26,855 nt of DNA from Actinomycetota bacterium (lineage in GTDB: Bacteria > Actinomycetota > Humimicrobiia > Humimicrobiales > Humimicrobiaceae): NCBI GenBank assembly GCA_023488645.1, contig JAMDDL010000117.1:1-26855 (forward strand). The letters run 5' to 3'. Numbering within the stretch: position 1 is the stretch's first letter; every line of letters begins with the position of its first letter. The position numbers and the translations under genes are program-made. Below the pieces are notes generated by a model, which did not search any database, was not told the DNA's origin, and saw nothing but the letters and a program-made list of their open reading frames with translations. Below are positions 7,531-16,016 of this stretch, one piece after another.

Positions 7531-8727
7531 ATGGCAAAAGTAAGAATATTAAAAAATGGTAATATTATAACCCCATTTAAAATACTTAATAACTCATCTC
7601 TTATTATTGAAGATGGTATTATTAGTGGAATTATTAATAGCGATATTGATTTTTCCAATAAATCTGGAATAGATATTTTTGATGTAAGCGGTCTTTTTAT
7701 TACTCCAGGCCTCATTGATATCCACACACATGGAGGTGGAGGACAAGACTGCATAAATGGAGATATTAGAACAATTTCAAATTTTAAATTAAAGCAAGGT
7801 GTAACTGGATACCTCCCTACAATAATAGCAAGTCCTATGGAATCAATACTTGATTCCATAGATAGAATATTTAAAGTAAAGAATTCTAATGAAATTTTTA
7901 ATACACAGATAATGGGTGTGCACTTAGAGGGAATATATCTGAACCCAAGTTTCAGAGGAGCACAACCATTAGAATATTTACGTAAACCTGACTTGAAGGA
8001 ATGTAGTGATATTATAAATAGAATTCCTGGTTTCGTAAAAATTATGACTATCTCACCTGAAGTTGATGGATGTTTAGATATTATAGGATTTCTTTCTAAA
8101 ATGAATGTAATTCCATCTGTAGGGCATTCCGATGCTTCAGTTGACATAATTGAAAGATCTATAAATCTAGGCCTAAAACATGCTACCCATATTTTTAATG
8201 CTATGGGTCGGCAGCCACAAATTGAGCATGGAGTTTACAACCCTGGATTAGAGGATATATTGCTCATTAAAGATGAGATCAATTGTGAGATTATTGCTGA
8301 TACTGCATATGTGCATCCAGTAATGATGAATTTACTCTTAAAAATTAAGCAACCATCAAGAGTATTGTTAGTATCAGACTCCATGGGTGTAGCTGGCTTA
8401 CCAAACGGAGAATACGATATAGGGATTGAAAAGATAATATTAAAAAACGAAGTTGCCAGATTAACTGATGGACGCTTAACCGGTAGTGTGTTAACTATGA
8501 ATAAAGCTATTGGAAACATTATGAAAATTACAGGCATAGGCATATGTGATGCGGTTAGGATGGCAAGCTACAACCAAGCAGTTGTGCTTGGAATAGAATC
8601 CAAGAAGGGTACTTTGGATATTGGCAAGGATGCAGATATCGCAGTACTTGATTGTAATCTTAATACAGTTCATACATTTATTAACGGTAAATTAGTTTAT
8701 AGTCAGAAGGAAAATGTTTTTAAATAA
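7531..8727 (+). CDS. NagA-like N-acyl amino-sugar deacetylase (amidohydrolase superfamily)
   Basis: 398 residues, typical NagA length. DIHTHG at 63-68 and GVHLEG at 129-134 (metal-binding Glu133), VGHSDA with His199, THIFNAM with His220, and the catalytic Asp283 in VSDSM are all present, so hydrolase chemistry should be intact. Two substrate-binding motifs of E. coli NagA are not: HLEGP has become HLEGI, and the GREPG (Arg227) and IADGLHV (His251) regions read GVYNPG and IADTAYV. These residues contact the phosphate in GlcNAc-6-P, so the natural substrate may be unphosphorylated or a different N-acyl sugar. The gene starts 10 bp after dppB-like and overlaps the next gene by 14 bp. Confidence 0.88.
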   Translation: MAKVRILKNGNIITPFKILNNSSLIIEDGIISGIINSDIDFSNKSGIDIFDVSGLFITPGLIDIHTHGGGGQDCINGDIRTISNFKLKQGVTGYLPTIIASPMESILDSIDRIFKVKNSNEIFNTQIMGVHLEGIYLNPSFRGAQPLEYLRKPDLKECSDIINRIPGFVKIMTISPEVDGCLDIIGFLSKMNVIPSVGHSDASVDIIERSINLGLKHATHIFNAMGRQPQIEHGVYNPGLEDILLIKDEINCEIIADTAYVHPVMMNLLLKIKQPSRVLLVSDSMGVAGLPNGEYDIGIEKIILKNEVARLTDGRLTGSVLTMNKAIGNIMKITGIGICDAVRMASYNQAVVLGIESKKGTLDIGKDADIAVLDCNLNTVHTFINGKLVYSQKENVFK

Positions 8728-9976
8728 TATAATAAATAAAAATCCAAATTTAATAAAAAGCGCTTTATTGCTTAAAAAAAAGAAGCTGATACCTTCTAAT
8801 TGTTTTATTCTAGATCTTGATGCTATCTTTCATAACGCAAAAGAGATTGTTCAGGAAGCAAAGAAACTTAATCTCAGGCTATATTTAATGACAAAGCAAA
8901 TAAATAGAAATCCCTTTGCTGCTGCTATTGCAATTAATTGTGGTTTTAGCGGAGCAGTTGCAGTTGATATACAATGTGCAAGAATTTTAAATAGTTATGG
9001 AATTCCTGTAAAGCATGCAGGGCATTTAAATCAGGTTCCAATTAACGATATTAAATATATTTTAAATATAAGACCTGAAGTAGTAACTGTCTTTAGTTAT
9101 GAAGAGGCTGAAAATATCTCTCGTATTGCAGGCCAATTAAATATCATTCAGGATTTATTAGTCAGAGTAGTAGGAGAAAAAGACTTATTCTTCAGTGGCC
9201 AGGAAGGTGGATTTTTGGAAAATGAATTTGAAGAAACTCTAAATAAATTGCTTAAATTAAAGAATGTAAATATAGTGGGTGTAACTTCATTTCCTTGTCT
9301 AACTTATAATTTAAATTCTCAAGATAATGTTATTGCTACTAACAATATGCAAACCTGCTTAAGAGTTGCAGAGATTATTAGTAAAAAAAGTCAAAACAAA
9401 ATAAAACAAATAAATGCACCTGGGAATAATTATATCGAAGTTTTTAAAATTTTGGCGCAATTGGGAGCTACGCATTTAGAACCCGGTCACGCTTTGACTG
9501 CTACTACACCAAGCCATTCTTTTAAACCAAACAACAAAGGTATTCCTGCGGCATTATATGTCTCTGAAATAAGTCATATTTATAAAGATAAAGCTTATGC
9601 CTACGGTGGGGGTTTTTGGAAAGGTGCACCTTTACAAAATAACAGACAGAATGCGCTGGTTGGTGAAGATTTTGACACAGCTGTTGATAATATGGCAAAC
9701 ATTAATGATTTAGAACAAATTATTGATTATCATATTATTTTGAATAGTAAAAAAACATTTAAAATTGGAAATACTGTTATTTGTGGTTTTTATACTCAGA
9801 TGCAAATGACTAGAGCATATATTGCTGCAGTAAGCGGGGTTTCAAAGCATAATCCTGTTTTAGAAGGCATCTTCGATAACGCAGGTAATTTAATTGACGA
9901 TAATTTTCTTCCACACGATAGAGAATATGCAAAAAACAAGATAATAAAATTAAGAAAATATTACTTTGACGAATGA
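8714..9976 (+). CDS. YhfX-like PLP-dependent enzyme (alanine-racemase fold)
   Basis: 420 residues resembling the YhfX group of fold-type III PLP proteins. FILDLDAIFHNA at 31-42 precedes YLMTKQ, where Lys61 is the probable Schiff-base lysine. Late motifs include LEPGHALTATTPSH (about 257-270) and an AYGGGFWKG stretch likely to contact the cofactor phosphate. The family is related to alanine and ornithine racemases, but its reaction is not well established; in E. coli yhfX lies in a cluster with a phosphotriesterase-like and a phosphopentomutase-like gene. An AAGGA box precedes ATG 8714, which overlaps the nagA-like 3' end. Its place inside a transporter operon suggests it handles an amino group on the imported molecule. 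Confidence 0.72.
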   Translation: MFLNNIINKNPNLIKSALLLKKKKLIPSNCFILDLDAIFHNAKEIVQEAKKLNLRLYLMTKQINRNPFAAAIAINCGFSGAVAVDIQCARILNSYGIPVKHAGHLNQVPINDIKYILNIRPEVVTVFSYEEAENISRIAGQLNIIQDLLVRVVGEKDLFFSGQEGGFLENEFEETLNKLLKLKNVNIVGVTSFPCLTYNLNSQDNVIATNNMQTCLRVAEIISKKSQNKIKQINAPGNNYIEVFKILAQLGATHLEPGHALTATTPSHSFKPNNKGIPAALYVSEISHIYKDKAYAYGGGFWKGAPLQNNRQNALVGEDFDTAVDNMANINDLEQIIDYHIILNSKKTFKIGNTVICGFYTQMQMTRAYIAAVSGVSKHNPVLEGIFDNAGNLIDDNFLPHDREYAKNKIIKLRKYYFDE

Positions 9977-10844
9977 ATTAAATAACAAAATAAAATCTAA
10001 AAAGGAATATAATCGATTTTCTATTAGAAGCTGGTCATTAGTGATCGGTTTGGCAATTATTCTAATAATTGCAGCTCTTTCTATTCTGGCTCCATTTATC
10101 ACTCCACATCCATATTATCAACAAAACATTTCTAAATCATTTTTACCGCCTTTCTCGCAAGGCTATTTATTTGGAACTGATCAATTTGGACGAGATATCT
10201 TCAGCAGAGTTCTTTATGGTGGAAGGATGTCACTGGAAGTTGCCATTTTAGCAACAGGAGTATCAGTAATTATAGGTGTATTAGTTGGTGGTTTTGCAGG
10301 TTATTTTGGGAAAAAAGTAGATTTGATTTTATCCATATTTATAAATATTACTTGGAGTTTTCCACTATTATTAATTTGTTTAGTTCTGGTTGCAATGAGA
10401 GGCCCAAGCTTAGCGAGCGTTATGATAGGTATCGGAATTGTCGCCTGGTCAGGTATTGCACGAGTTGTAAGAGGTGAAATATTATCTTTACGAGAAAGAG
10501 ATTTTATAAAAGCTTCGGAAGCTTTAGGAATAAGCAAATTTAAAATATTATTTGTACATATAATTCCAAATATTTTTCCCTCAATTTTAGTCTTAGCTAC
10601 TGTTTATATGGCTACGTCTATTCTAATAGAATCATCTCTGAGTTTTTTGGGGATAGGAGCTCAACCACCCTTATCTAGTTGGGGGACTATGTTAAATGAA
10701 GGAAGAATGTATCTTATGAAGGCACCTTGGATTGCTATACCTCCTGGTCTCAGCATTGTATTTTTGGTCTGGGGTTTTAATTTACTAAGTGACGGTTTAA
10801 GGGATATCCTAGATCCTAAAATGAAAGATATTATCAGGCAGTAA
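9966..10844 (+). CDS. DppC/OppC-like ABC transporter permease
   Basis: 292 residues. The start is a TTG at 9966 overlapping the previous gene by 11 bp; no ATG exists in this frame upstream of the first hydrophobic helix (about residues 23-46). The family markers LFGTDQFGRDIFSRVLYGGR and SWGTMLNEGR are clear. The coupling loop lies around ISKFKILFVHIIPNI. It pairs with the DppB-like subunit to form the channel. The start codon and overlap imply translational coupling to the YhfX-like gene. Confidence 0.92.
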   Translation: MTNELNNKIKSKKEYNRFSIRSWSLVIGLAIILIIAALSILAPFITPHPYYQQNISKSFLPPFSQGYLFGTDQFGRDIFSRVLYGGRMSLEVAILATGVSVIIGVLVGGFAGYFGKKVDLILSIFINITWSFPLLLICLVLVAMRGPSLASVMIGIGIVAWSGIARVVRGEILSLRERDFIKASEALGISKFKILFVHIIPNIFPSILVLATVYMATSILIESSLSFLGIGAQPPLSSWGTMLNEGRMYLMKAPWIAIPPGLSIVFLVWGFNLLSDGLRDILDPKMKDIIRQ

Positions 10845-10875
10845 AAATAGAAATATACCAGTAAATAATAATAAA

Positions 10876-11859
10876 ATGTACAAAAAAAATATTGATAAAT
10901 TATTGGAAGTAACCAATCTGACCGTACAATTAGCAACACGTAGAGGCATAGCTAATGTAGTTAAAAATGTTTCGTTTGATTTAGGTTGGGGTAAAACTTT
11001 AGGCATTGTAGGCGAATCCGGGTGTGGGAAAACAATGACTGTCAGGTCAATTATTGGATTAAATCCCCAACCTCCGACAAAAATAATAAATGGCTTGATT
11101 AAGTTTGATAATATCAATTTAATGTCATTGAAAGAGAATCAATTTAACAGCATTAGAGGTAAAGAAATTTCAATTATTTTTCAAGAACCTACTTCTTTTT
11201 TAGATCCCGTTTTTACAGTCGGGAGCCAAGTTTCAGAAGTATTATCTTCTCATATTAAAAATATATCTAATAAAGATATAAAATATCATGTAATTGAACT
11301 TTTTAAAAAGGTTGGCATACCTTCTCCAGAGAAAAGATTTTATAACTATCCTCATCAATTAAGTGGAGGTATGGCACAAAGGATATTAATAGCATGTGCT
11401 ATTGCTATTACACCAAAACTTTTAATTTGTGATGAGCCAACGACAGCATTGGATGTGACTATACAAAAGCAAGTACTAAATTTACTTGAAGATTTAAAAA
11501 ACGAAAAGGGGATGTCGATTATATTTGTAAGCCATAATTTAGCAGTTATATTTGAAATTTGTGATGAAGTAGTTGTAATGTATGCTGGGGAAATAGTTGA
11601 GAAGGGTGCTGCTGCCGACATTTTTAATAAACCCAAGCACCCTTATACAGAGGCGTTGTTGAAGTCTTTACCTACTTTAAATAAAGATATTGAAAAATTA
11701 GAAATGATAAAGGGTTATCTTCCTGACATATTTCAAGAAGTCAAAGGATGCTTATTTAAAAATAGGTGTATCTATGCAGACGACGACTGCCTCTCTGAAG
11801 ATATTAAATATATTCAAGTTGGAATTAACCATATAGTGAAGTGTAAAAGATATGAATAA
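10876..11859 (+). CDS. DppD/OppD-like ABC transporter ATPase
   Basis: 327 residues. Walker A GESGCGKT at about 46-53, signature LSGGMAQR near 165, Walker B ICDEPTTALD just after, and a switch His in VSHN. The signature has Met in place of the usual Gln. The C-terminal extension of oligopeptide-type ATPases is present (HPYTEALLKSLP, then a Cys-containing GCLFKNRC...C). It powers import with the DppF-like partner, which starts 8 bp before this gene ends. Confidence 0.94.
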   Translation: MYKKNIDKLLEVTNLTVQLATRRGIANVVKNVSFDLGWGKTLGIVGESGCGKTMTVRSIIGLNPQPPTKIINGLIKFDNINLMSLKENQFNSIRGKEISIIFQEPTSFLDPVFTVGSQVSEVLSSHIKNISNKDIKYHVIELFKKVGIPSPEKRFYNYPHQLSGGMAQRILIACAIAITPKLLICDEPTTALDVTIQKQVLNLLEDLKNEKGMSIIFVSHNLAVIFEICDEVVVMYAGEIVEKGAAADIFNKPKHPYTEALLKSLPTLNKDIEKLEMIKGYLPDIFQEVKGCLFKNRCIYADDDCLSEDIKYIQVGINHIVKCKRYE

Positions 11860-12859
11860 TGATGTTAAAAATCTAAAGAACCCAGACTTAGTCAGAGTTG
11901 AAAATTTAAAATGCTATTTTACAAGAAGTAGTGTTTTTACAAATAAAAAAGATATAATCCATGCTGTTGATAGGATAAATTGGCAGATTAGAAGCGGAGA
12001 GATTTTTGGTTTAGTTGGTGAAAGTGGTTGTGGAAAATCAACTTTTGGAAAAGTATTAGCGGGCCTTATTAATCCAACAAATGGCAGTATATTTTATAAA
12101 GATAAAGATACTAGCAGTTTAAATAAGGTAGATAAAAATAACCTTCGTGCAAAAATTCAGATGATTTTCCAAGATCCTTTAGCTTCGCTTGATCCACGCA
12201 AGAATATTTATTCAATAGTCTCTGAAGGTATATTTCATATAGGGATCAGGAAAAAGTCTGAAATATTAGAAAAAGTAGCTGGTGTACTAGATTTGGTTGG
12301 GATACCTAATAAATTTCTTTTTAGATTGCCTCATGAATTAAGTGGCGGGCAAAGGCAGAGGGTAGCTATTGCCAGAGCACTTATATTGAATCCTGAATTT
12401 CTTATTGCGGATGAGCCGACTTCTTCGCTTGATATTTCTGTTCAGTCTCATATCTTGAATTTGTTCAAAGATTTACAGAAGAAACTAAATTTGGCAGTTC
12501 TTTTTATTTCGCATGATCTGGCAGTAGTTAAATTTATATCTAATAAAGTTGGAGTAATGTATTTAGGTAAAATAGTTGAATTATCAAGTAGCCAAAATCT
12601 TTTTGAGGAACCTATGCATCCATATACTAGAGCACTTCTATCATCTATCCCAAAAATTATCATAGATAAAAAAACAATTTTTTTCGATGATATAAAATTG
12701 CAAGGTGATCCTCCAAGTCCAATAAATATCCCACCAGGCTGTAGATTTGCAGGTAGATGTTATAAATCAGAGGAAATATGCAAGAAAGTAGAGTCAGAGT
12801 TAATAGAAATTAAAAAAGATCATTTTCTAAGCTGCCATTTTCCTGAACTTAAGAATTAA
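11852..12859 (+). CDS. DppF/OppF-like ABC transporter ATPase
   Basis: 335 residues with GESGCGKST (Walker A), the consensus LSGGQRQR signature, IADEPTSSLD (Walker B) and ISHD (switch). The oligopeptide-type tail has HPYTRALLSSIP and a Cys motif GCRFAGRC...C. It overlaps the DppD-like gene by 8 bp and is the second nucleotide-binding subunit. With the binding protein, two permeases and the DppD-like protein, the transporter is complete. Confidence 0.94.
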   Translation: MNNDVKNLKNPDLVRVENLKCYFTRSSVFTNKKDIIHAVDRINWQIRSGEIFGLVGESGCGKSTFGKVLAGLINPTNGSIFYKDKDTSSLNKVDKNNLRAKIQMIFQDPLASLDPRKNIYSIVSEGIFHIGIRKKSEILEKVAGVLDLVGIPNKFLFRLPHELSGGQRQRVAIARALILNPEFLIADEPTSSLDISVQSHILNLFKDLQKKLNLAVLFISHDLAVVKFISNKVGVMYLGKIVELSSSQNLFEEPMHPYTRALLSSIPKIIIDKKTIFFDDIKLQGDPPSPINIPPGCRFAGRCYKSEEICKKVESELIEIKKDHFLSCHFPELKN

Positions 12860-12886
12860 TAGTAAATTACCTTGGTTTAAAAAAAT

Positions 12887-14431
12887 ATGAAAGAAAATAG
12901 ACCTATTTTAATTGGAGTTGATGCAGGATCATCTGTGCTAAAAGTTGCTGCTTTCAGAACAGATGGTAAGTTAATTCAATTATCTAAAAGAGAAGTTAAG
13001 ATTGATTTCTCAAAAACTCCTATTATTGAGTTTAATATAGAAGATTATTGGGATGCTTTTATTGATTGTATGGAAGAATTAATTGCTAAAAATCCTTATT
13101 TTAAAAATAATATAGCATCCATAACTGTTACTAGCCAAGGTTCTACATTTGTCATGCTTGATAGTCAATTAGAAATAATAAGAAAAGCAATATTTTGGAT
13201 GGATAGTAGAGCTCAGGAAGAGGTAATTCTTTTAAAAAATAGTTTTAGTAAATTAGATATTTATAAACATAGTGGCCAAGTACATATTAACAGTAATTAT
13301 GTACTTGGCAAACTTATGTGGATTGCTAAAAATGAAAAGCAAAACTTATCTAAAACATCAAAAATTTTGTTTTTACAGGATTATTTAATATATAAGCTAA
13401 CAGGTGAATTTATCACAGATTATTCCATAGCTTGTATATCTTCGTTACTTGATATTAACAAGAAAGAGTGGTGGCAAGATATTTTAGATTTTATTGGTAT
13501 TAATAGAAATATGCTCCCAGAACTTTGTGAGCCAGGTTCAATTGTTGGTAAGATGAAAAAAGATTTATCAGCCTTTCTTAATTTGAAATGTAGTCCTATT
13601 ATTTGTACTGGCGGATTAGATCAAGCAACTTCCGCCATTGGCGCTGGAAATATAAAACCAGGGATAGTGTCCGAAAATACCGGTACCGTTATAGCAGTAT
13701 CAACAGTACTTGATTCACCGATATGGGATCCAAATTTCAATATTCCAATTTTTTGTCATTCAATTCCCGGGAAATATTATATTTTAACCTGGTCTCCAAA
13801 TGGTGGTAATGTATTAAAATGGTTTAGAGATAGTATACTAAAAAAATGGTTTCAGTTTAAAATGGAAAAATTAAATATCAAATTATCAGTAGAAGATTTG
13901 GATTTTGATAATATGGACTATATATCTAAAATGGCTCCCCCTGGGGCAGAAGGATTATTAATGTTGCCGCATATTGGTGGGTCTGGATTTCCAGAATTTA
14001 ATCCCAATGCTTGTGGAATATTTTTTGGTATTAAATTAAACCATTCTTTGCAGCATTTTTTAAAAGCAATAATGGAATCAATAGGGTATATATTAAGAAG
14101 GAATATTGAATGTATGGAAAAATTAGATATAGATATAAATGAAATAAGATCATTGGGAGGCGGTTCCAAAAGCTTAGAATGGTTAACAATTAAATCTGAT
14201 ATTACCCAAAAACCTATCTTAATATTAAAAACAAGAGATGAAGCCGCTGCCCTTGGCTGCTGCTTGCTTTCATCAGTTGCAATTAAGTACTATCCAAGCT
14301 ATGAAGAAGCAGTAAAAAATATGCTCGTAAATGAAAATATAATAAATCCAAATAGCAATTACAAGGATTTATATGATCAAATATATAATAAATATTTAAA
14401 AATATACGAAAATGTAAGCATCTTTTTTTAA
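12887..14431 (+). CDS. FGGY-family carbohydrate kinase
   Basis: 514 residues, normal for FGGY kinases. GVDAGSS at 10-16 is the phosphate-1 loop, WMDSRA at 104-109 the substrate loop, and TGGLDQ at 241-246 carries the expected catalytic base Asp245. SLGGGSKS in the C-terminal half is the second nucleotide loop. The family phosphorylates pentoses, hexuloses, erythritol, glycerol and others; the sequence looks closest to xylulokinase/gluconokinase-like members, but substrate cannot be assigned. It follows dppF-like by 27 bp and appears to be the last gene of the operon. It implies a sugar is phosphorylated after uptake, which fits the altered phosphate-site motifs of the NagA-like protein acting earlier. 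Confidence 0.9.
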   Translation: MKENRPILIGVDAGSSVLKVAAFRTDGKLIQLSKREVKIDFSKTPIIEFNIEDYWDAFIDCMEELIAKNPYFKNNIASITVTSQGSTFVMLDSQLEIIRKAIFWMDSRAQEEVILLKNSFSKLDIYKHSGQVHINSNYVLGKLMWIAKNEKQNLSKTSKILFLQDYLIYKLTGEFITDYSIACISSLLDINKKEWWQDILDFIGINRNMLPELCEPGSIVGKMKKDLSAFLNLKCSPIICTGGLDQATSAIGAGNIKPGIVSENTGTVIAVSTVLDSPIWDPNFNIPIFCHSIPGKYYILTWSPNGGNVLKWFRDSILKKWFQFKMEKLNIKLSVEDLDFDNMDYISKMAPPGAEGLLMLPHIGGSGFPEFNPNACGIFFGIKLNHSLQHFLKAIMESIGYILRRNIECMEKLDIDINEIRSLGGGSKSLEWLTIKSDITQKPILILKTRDEAAALGCCLLSSVAIKYYPSYEEAVKNMLVNENIINPNSNYKDLYDQIYNKYLKIYENVSIFF

Positions 14432-14434
14432 AAA

Positions 14435-14568
14435 TTTTTAATTATTTAATTTTGCTTAATAATCTGAAAGTATATTCATATATGCAATTGGCGGTAGTTG
14501 GAGTTTTGATAGTCGCAATAATTGGCGGAACAAGTTATATAAATTATAGGAAAATAAAGGTAATATAA
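14435..14568 (+). pseudogene. Short membrane-spanning open frame, possible permease C-terminal remnant
   Basis: A frame without stops runs from just after the kinase stop to TAA 14566-14568. An ATG at 14482 gives a 28-residue peptide, one hydrophobic helix (LAVVGVLIVAIIGG) followed by YINYRKIKV. The upstream in-frame residues NNLKVYSYMQ make it resemble the C-terminus of an RbsC-type sugar permease, but the similarity is weak. It has no ribosome binding site. It might be a relic of a deleted transporter gene or a genuine small membrane protein. Confidence 0.25.
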
Positions 14569-14607
14569 CGATATTTTATTAATTTATTAAATAAAGGGGA
14601 TAGCATT

Positions 14608-15573
14608 TTGAGTAATTATTTTCATGAATTTAAGTTTGAACCTGCATCCTGGGTTCCATATCGCGATGTAGAAGTTCTTGATATGTGCCGAAAGAAAAAG
14701 AGGGAAGACTATCTTGAACTGAACAACAAATTTCCCAACTTGAACGTGCAGATTATCGCTGACGATTTTGTTTGGTGGGTTTGGGCGATAGATATGTTTA
14801 AAAGAATAAAAGAAAGCGATGAGCAGGATAAAAAGCTGGTAATGATACTTCCTAATCCGACTCCTATATATGCAAACGTTGCTTATATGATTAACAAATT
14901 CAATATTAATTGCAGAAACCTTTATACATTTAATATGGATGAATGGGCGAATCAGGACGCTAATGTTGCGCCAATAGATTATCCTCAAGGTTTTATGTAT
15001 GCATTTAATAGATTCTTTTATAGTCAGATAAAATCTGAATTAAGACCTCCCAAAGAACAGTGCATTGGACCTAACAATAAAAATATTAAAGATTACAGCA
15101 AAATGATAGAGGACGCTGGCGAGGCAGATATTGTATATTCCGCTTGTGGTTGGTCTGGGCATACTGCGTTTATAGATCCTGTTCCCGAGTTTGGAGTTAA
15201 CGGTAATGATGTAATAGACGTGGATGAATGGATTAAAATGGGTGCAAGGATAGCGCACTTGCATCCATTGACCATCGCACAAAACTGCTTACATGCTAGT
15301 TTTGGTAAAAGTGGTGACGTAGCTTTTGTACCTCCTATGGCAGCAACCATTGGCCCGAGAGATATTGTAAACGCTAAGAGAGTACTTGAAATGCACTTTT
15401 TCAAAACAGGGCCTACAGACATATCATGGGAAAGATTCATATCGAGACTGGTTTTGTTCGGGCCTGTTACCCCTTTAGTGCCAGATTCTCTTATCCAGCT
15501 TACAAACGCTGATGTTTATATATGTGATGTCATAGCACAAGCCATTGAAATTGATATGCAAAACCAGTATTAG
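14608..15573 (+). CDS. NagB-like isomerase/deaminase paralogue 2
   Basis: 321 residues from a TTG start with AAAGGGGA about 8 bases upstream. It is clearly homologous to the gene at 2813-3745 (shared WVPxRD, INKFxxNCRNL, NMDE, PQGFMYA, AATIGP and PVTPLxP) but is not a recent copy. The NagB-type Asp is D111; the loop reads GWSGHTAFID, so the position of E. coli Asp141 is Ser183, His143 is kept as H185, and Glu148 is replaced by Asp190. Codon use appears somewhat more GC-rich than in paralogue 1. The 176-bp gap from the kinase gene leaves room for its own promoter. Two diverged paralogues may form a heteromer or act on successive intermediates. Confidence 0.8.
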   Translation: MSNYFHEFKFEPASWVPYRDVEVLDMCRKKKREDYLELNNKFPNLNVQIIADDFVWWVWAIDMFKRIKESDEQDKKLVMILPNPTPIYANVAYMINKFNINCRNLYTFNMDEWANQDANVAPIDYPQGFMYAFNRFFYSQIKSELRPPKEQCIGPNNKNIKDYSKMIEDAGEADIVYSACGWSGHTAFIDPVPEFGVNGNDVIDVDEWIKMGARIAHLHPLTIAQNCLHASFGKSGDVAFVPPMAATIGPRDIVNAKRVLEMHFFKTGPTDISWERFISRLVLFGPVTPLVPDSLIQLTNADVYICDVIAQAIEIDMQNQY

Positions 15574-15783
15574 AGTTTATAACGGATATAAATTATAAGA
15601 ACTTTTTGGATCACCGGTTTATAAACGGCTAAAAGTTGACGTAATTTAAGTTATCAGATTCAAAAAGCATCAGAAATTATGATATTAGAGCAGGAAAAAC
15701 GTGAAGTGTAAAAAAGAAATAAGAAAAATACATACCCGAGCCAGTTTTAGGGCAGACTAATATCCTGCAACCCTATAACCAAC

Positions 15784-15885
15784 TTAACACACATGATCGC
15801 AGTCTATATAGTCATCCCGTATATAATCATCATCAAACTCATCAGGGTAAGTATTTATTTTAGGTGGCGGTCTTTTCCTAATCAT
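15784..15885 (-). other. Small acidic open frame abutting the right 128-bp repeat
   Basis: An ATG at 15885 opens a 33-residue frame starting MIRKRPPPKINTYPDEFDDD and ending IDCDHVC before TAA at 15784-15786. No ribosome binding site is visible and its upstream side is the 128-bp repeat, so it may be the C-terminus of a gene whose front was replaced when the repeat arrived. No family recognised. The rest of 15574-15783 shows no gene or clear terminator. Confidence 0.28.
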
Positions 15886-15888
15886 AAG

Positions 15889-16016
15889 AAATCATAAGAA
15901 TTCGCTTATGGATCTCCCAGGTATAAATAAGATATTTGCCAGGGTATCTACCTAAAACTGATAATGGATTTGCCAAAAGTATGAACTCTAAATAAAAAAA
16001 GGGATTTTGGATAAAA
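15889..16016 (+). repeat. 128-bp direct repeat, copy 2 (right boundary)
   Basis: Same orientation as copy 1 at 13-140 and 127 of 128 identical. An extra ATCATAAGAA lies directly before it, giving a tandem 10-mer at 15881-15900. Its right edge falls exactly where the reading frame of an FAD-enzyme start at 16017-16093 loses its homology. It is therefore the boundary between the sugar island and the patchwork to its right. Confidence 0.95.

Noticed and set aside
7494..8147. 217-residue minus-strand open frame
   Set aside because: Lies antisense to the NagA-like gene, whose motifs are clear; composition is typical of a shadow frame.
14587..14988. 133-residue minus-strand open frame
   Set aside because: Antisense to the second NagB-like gene with no recognisable domain.
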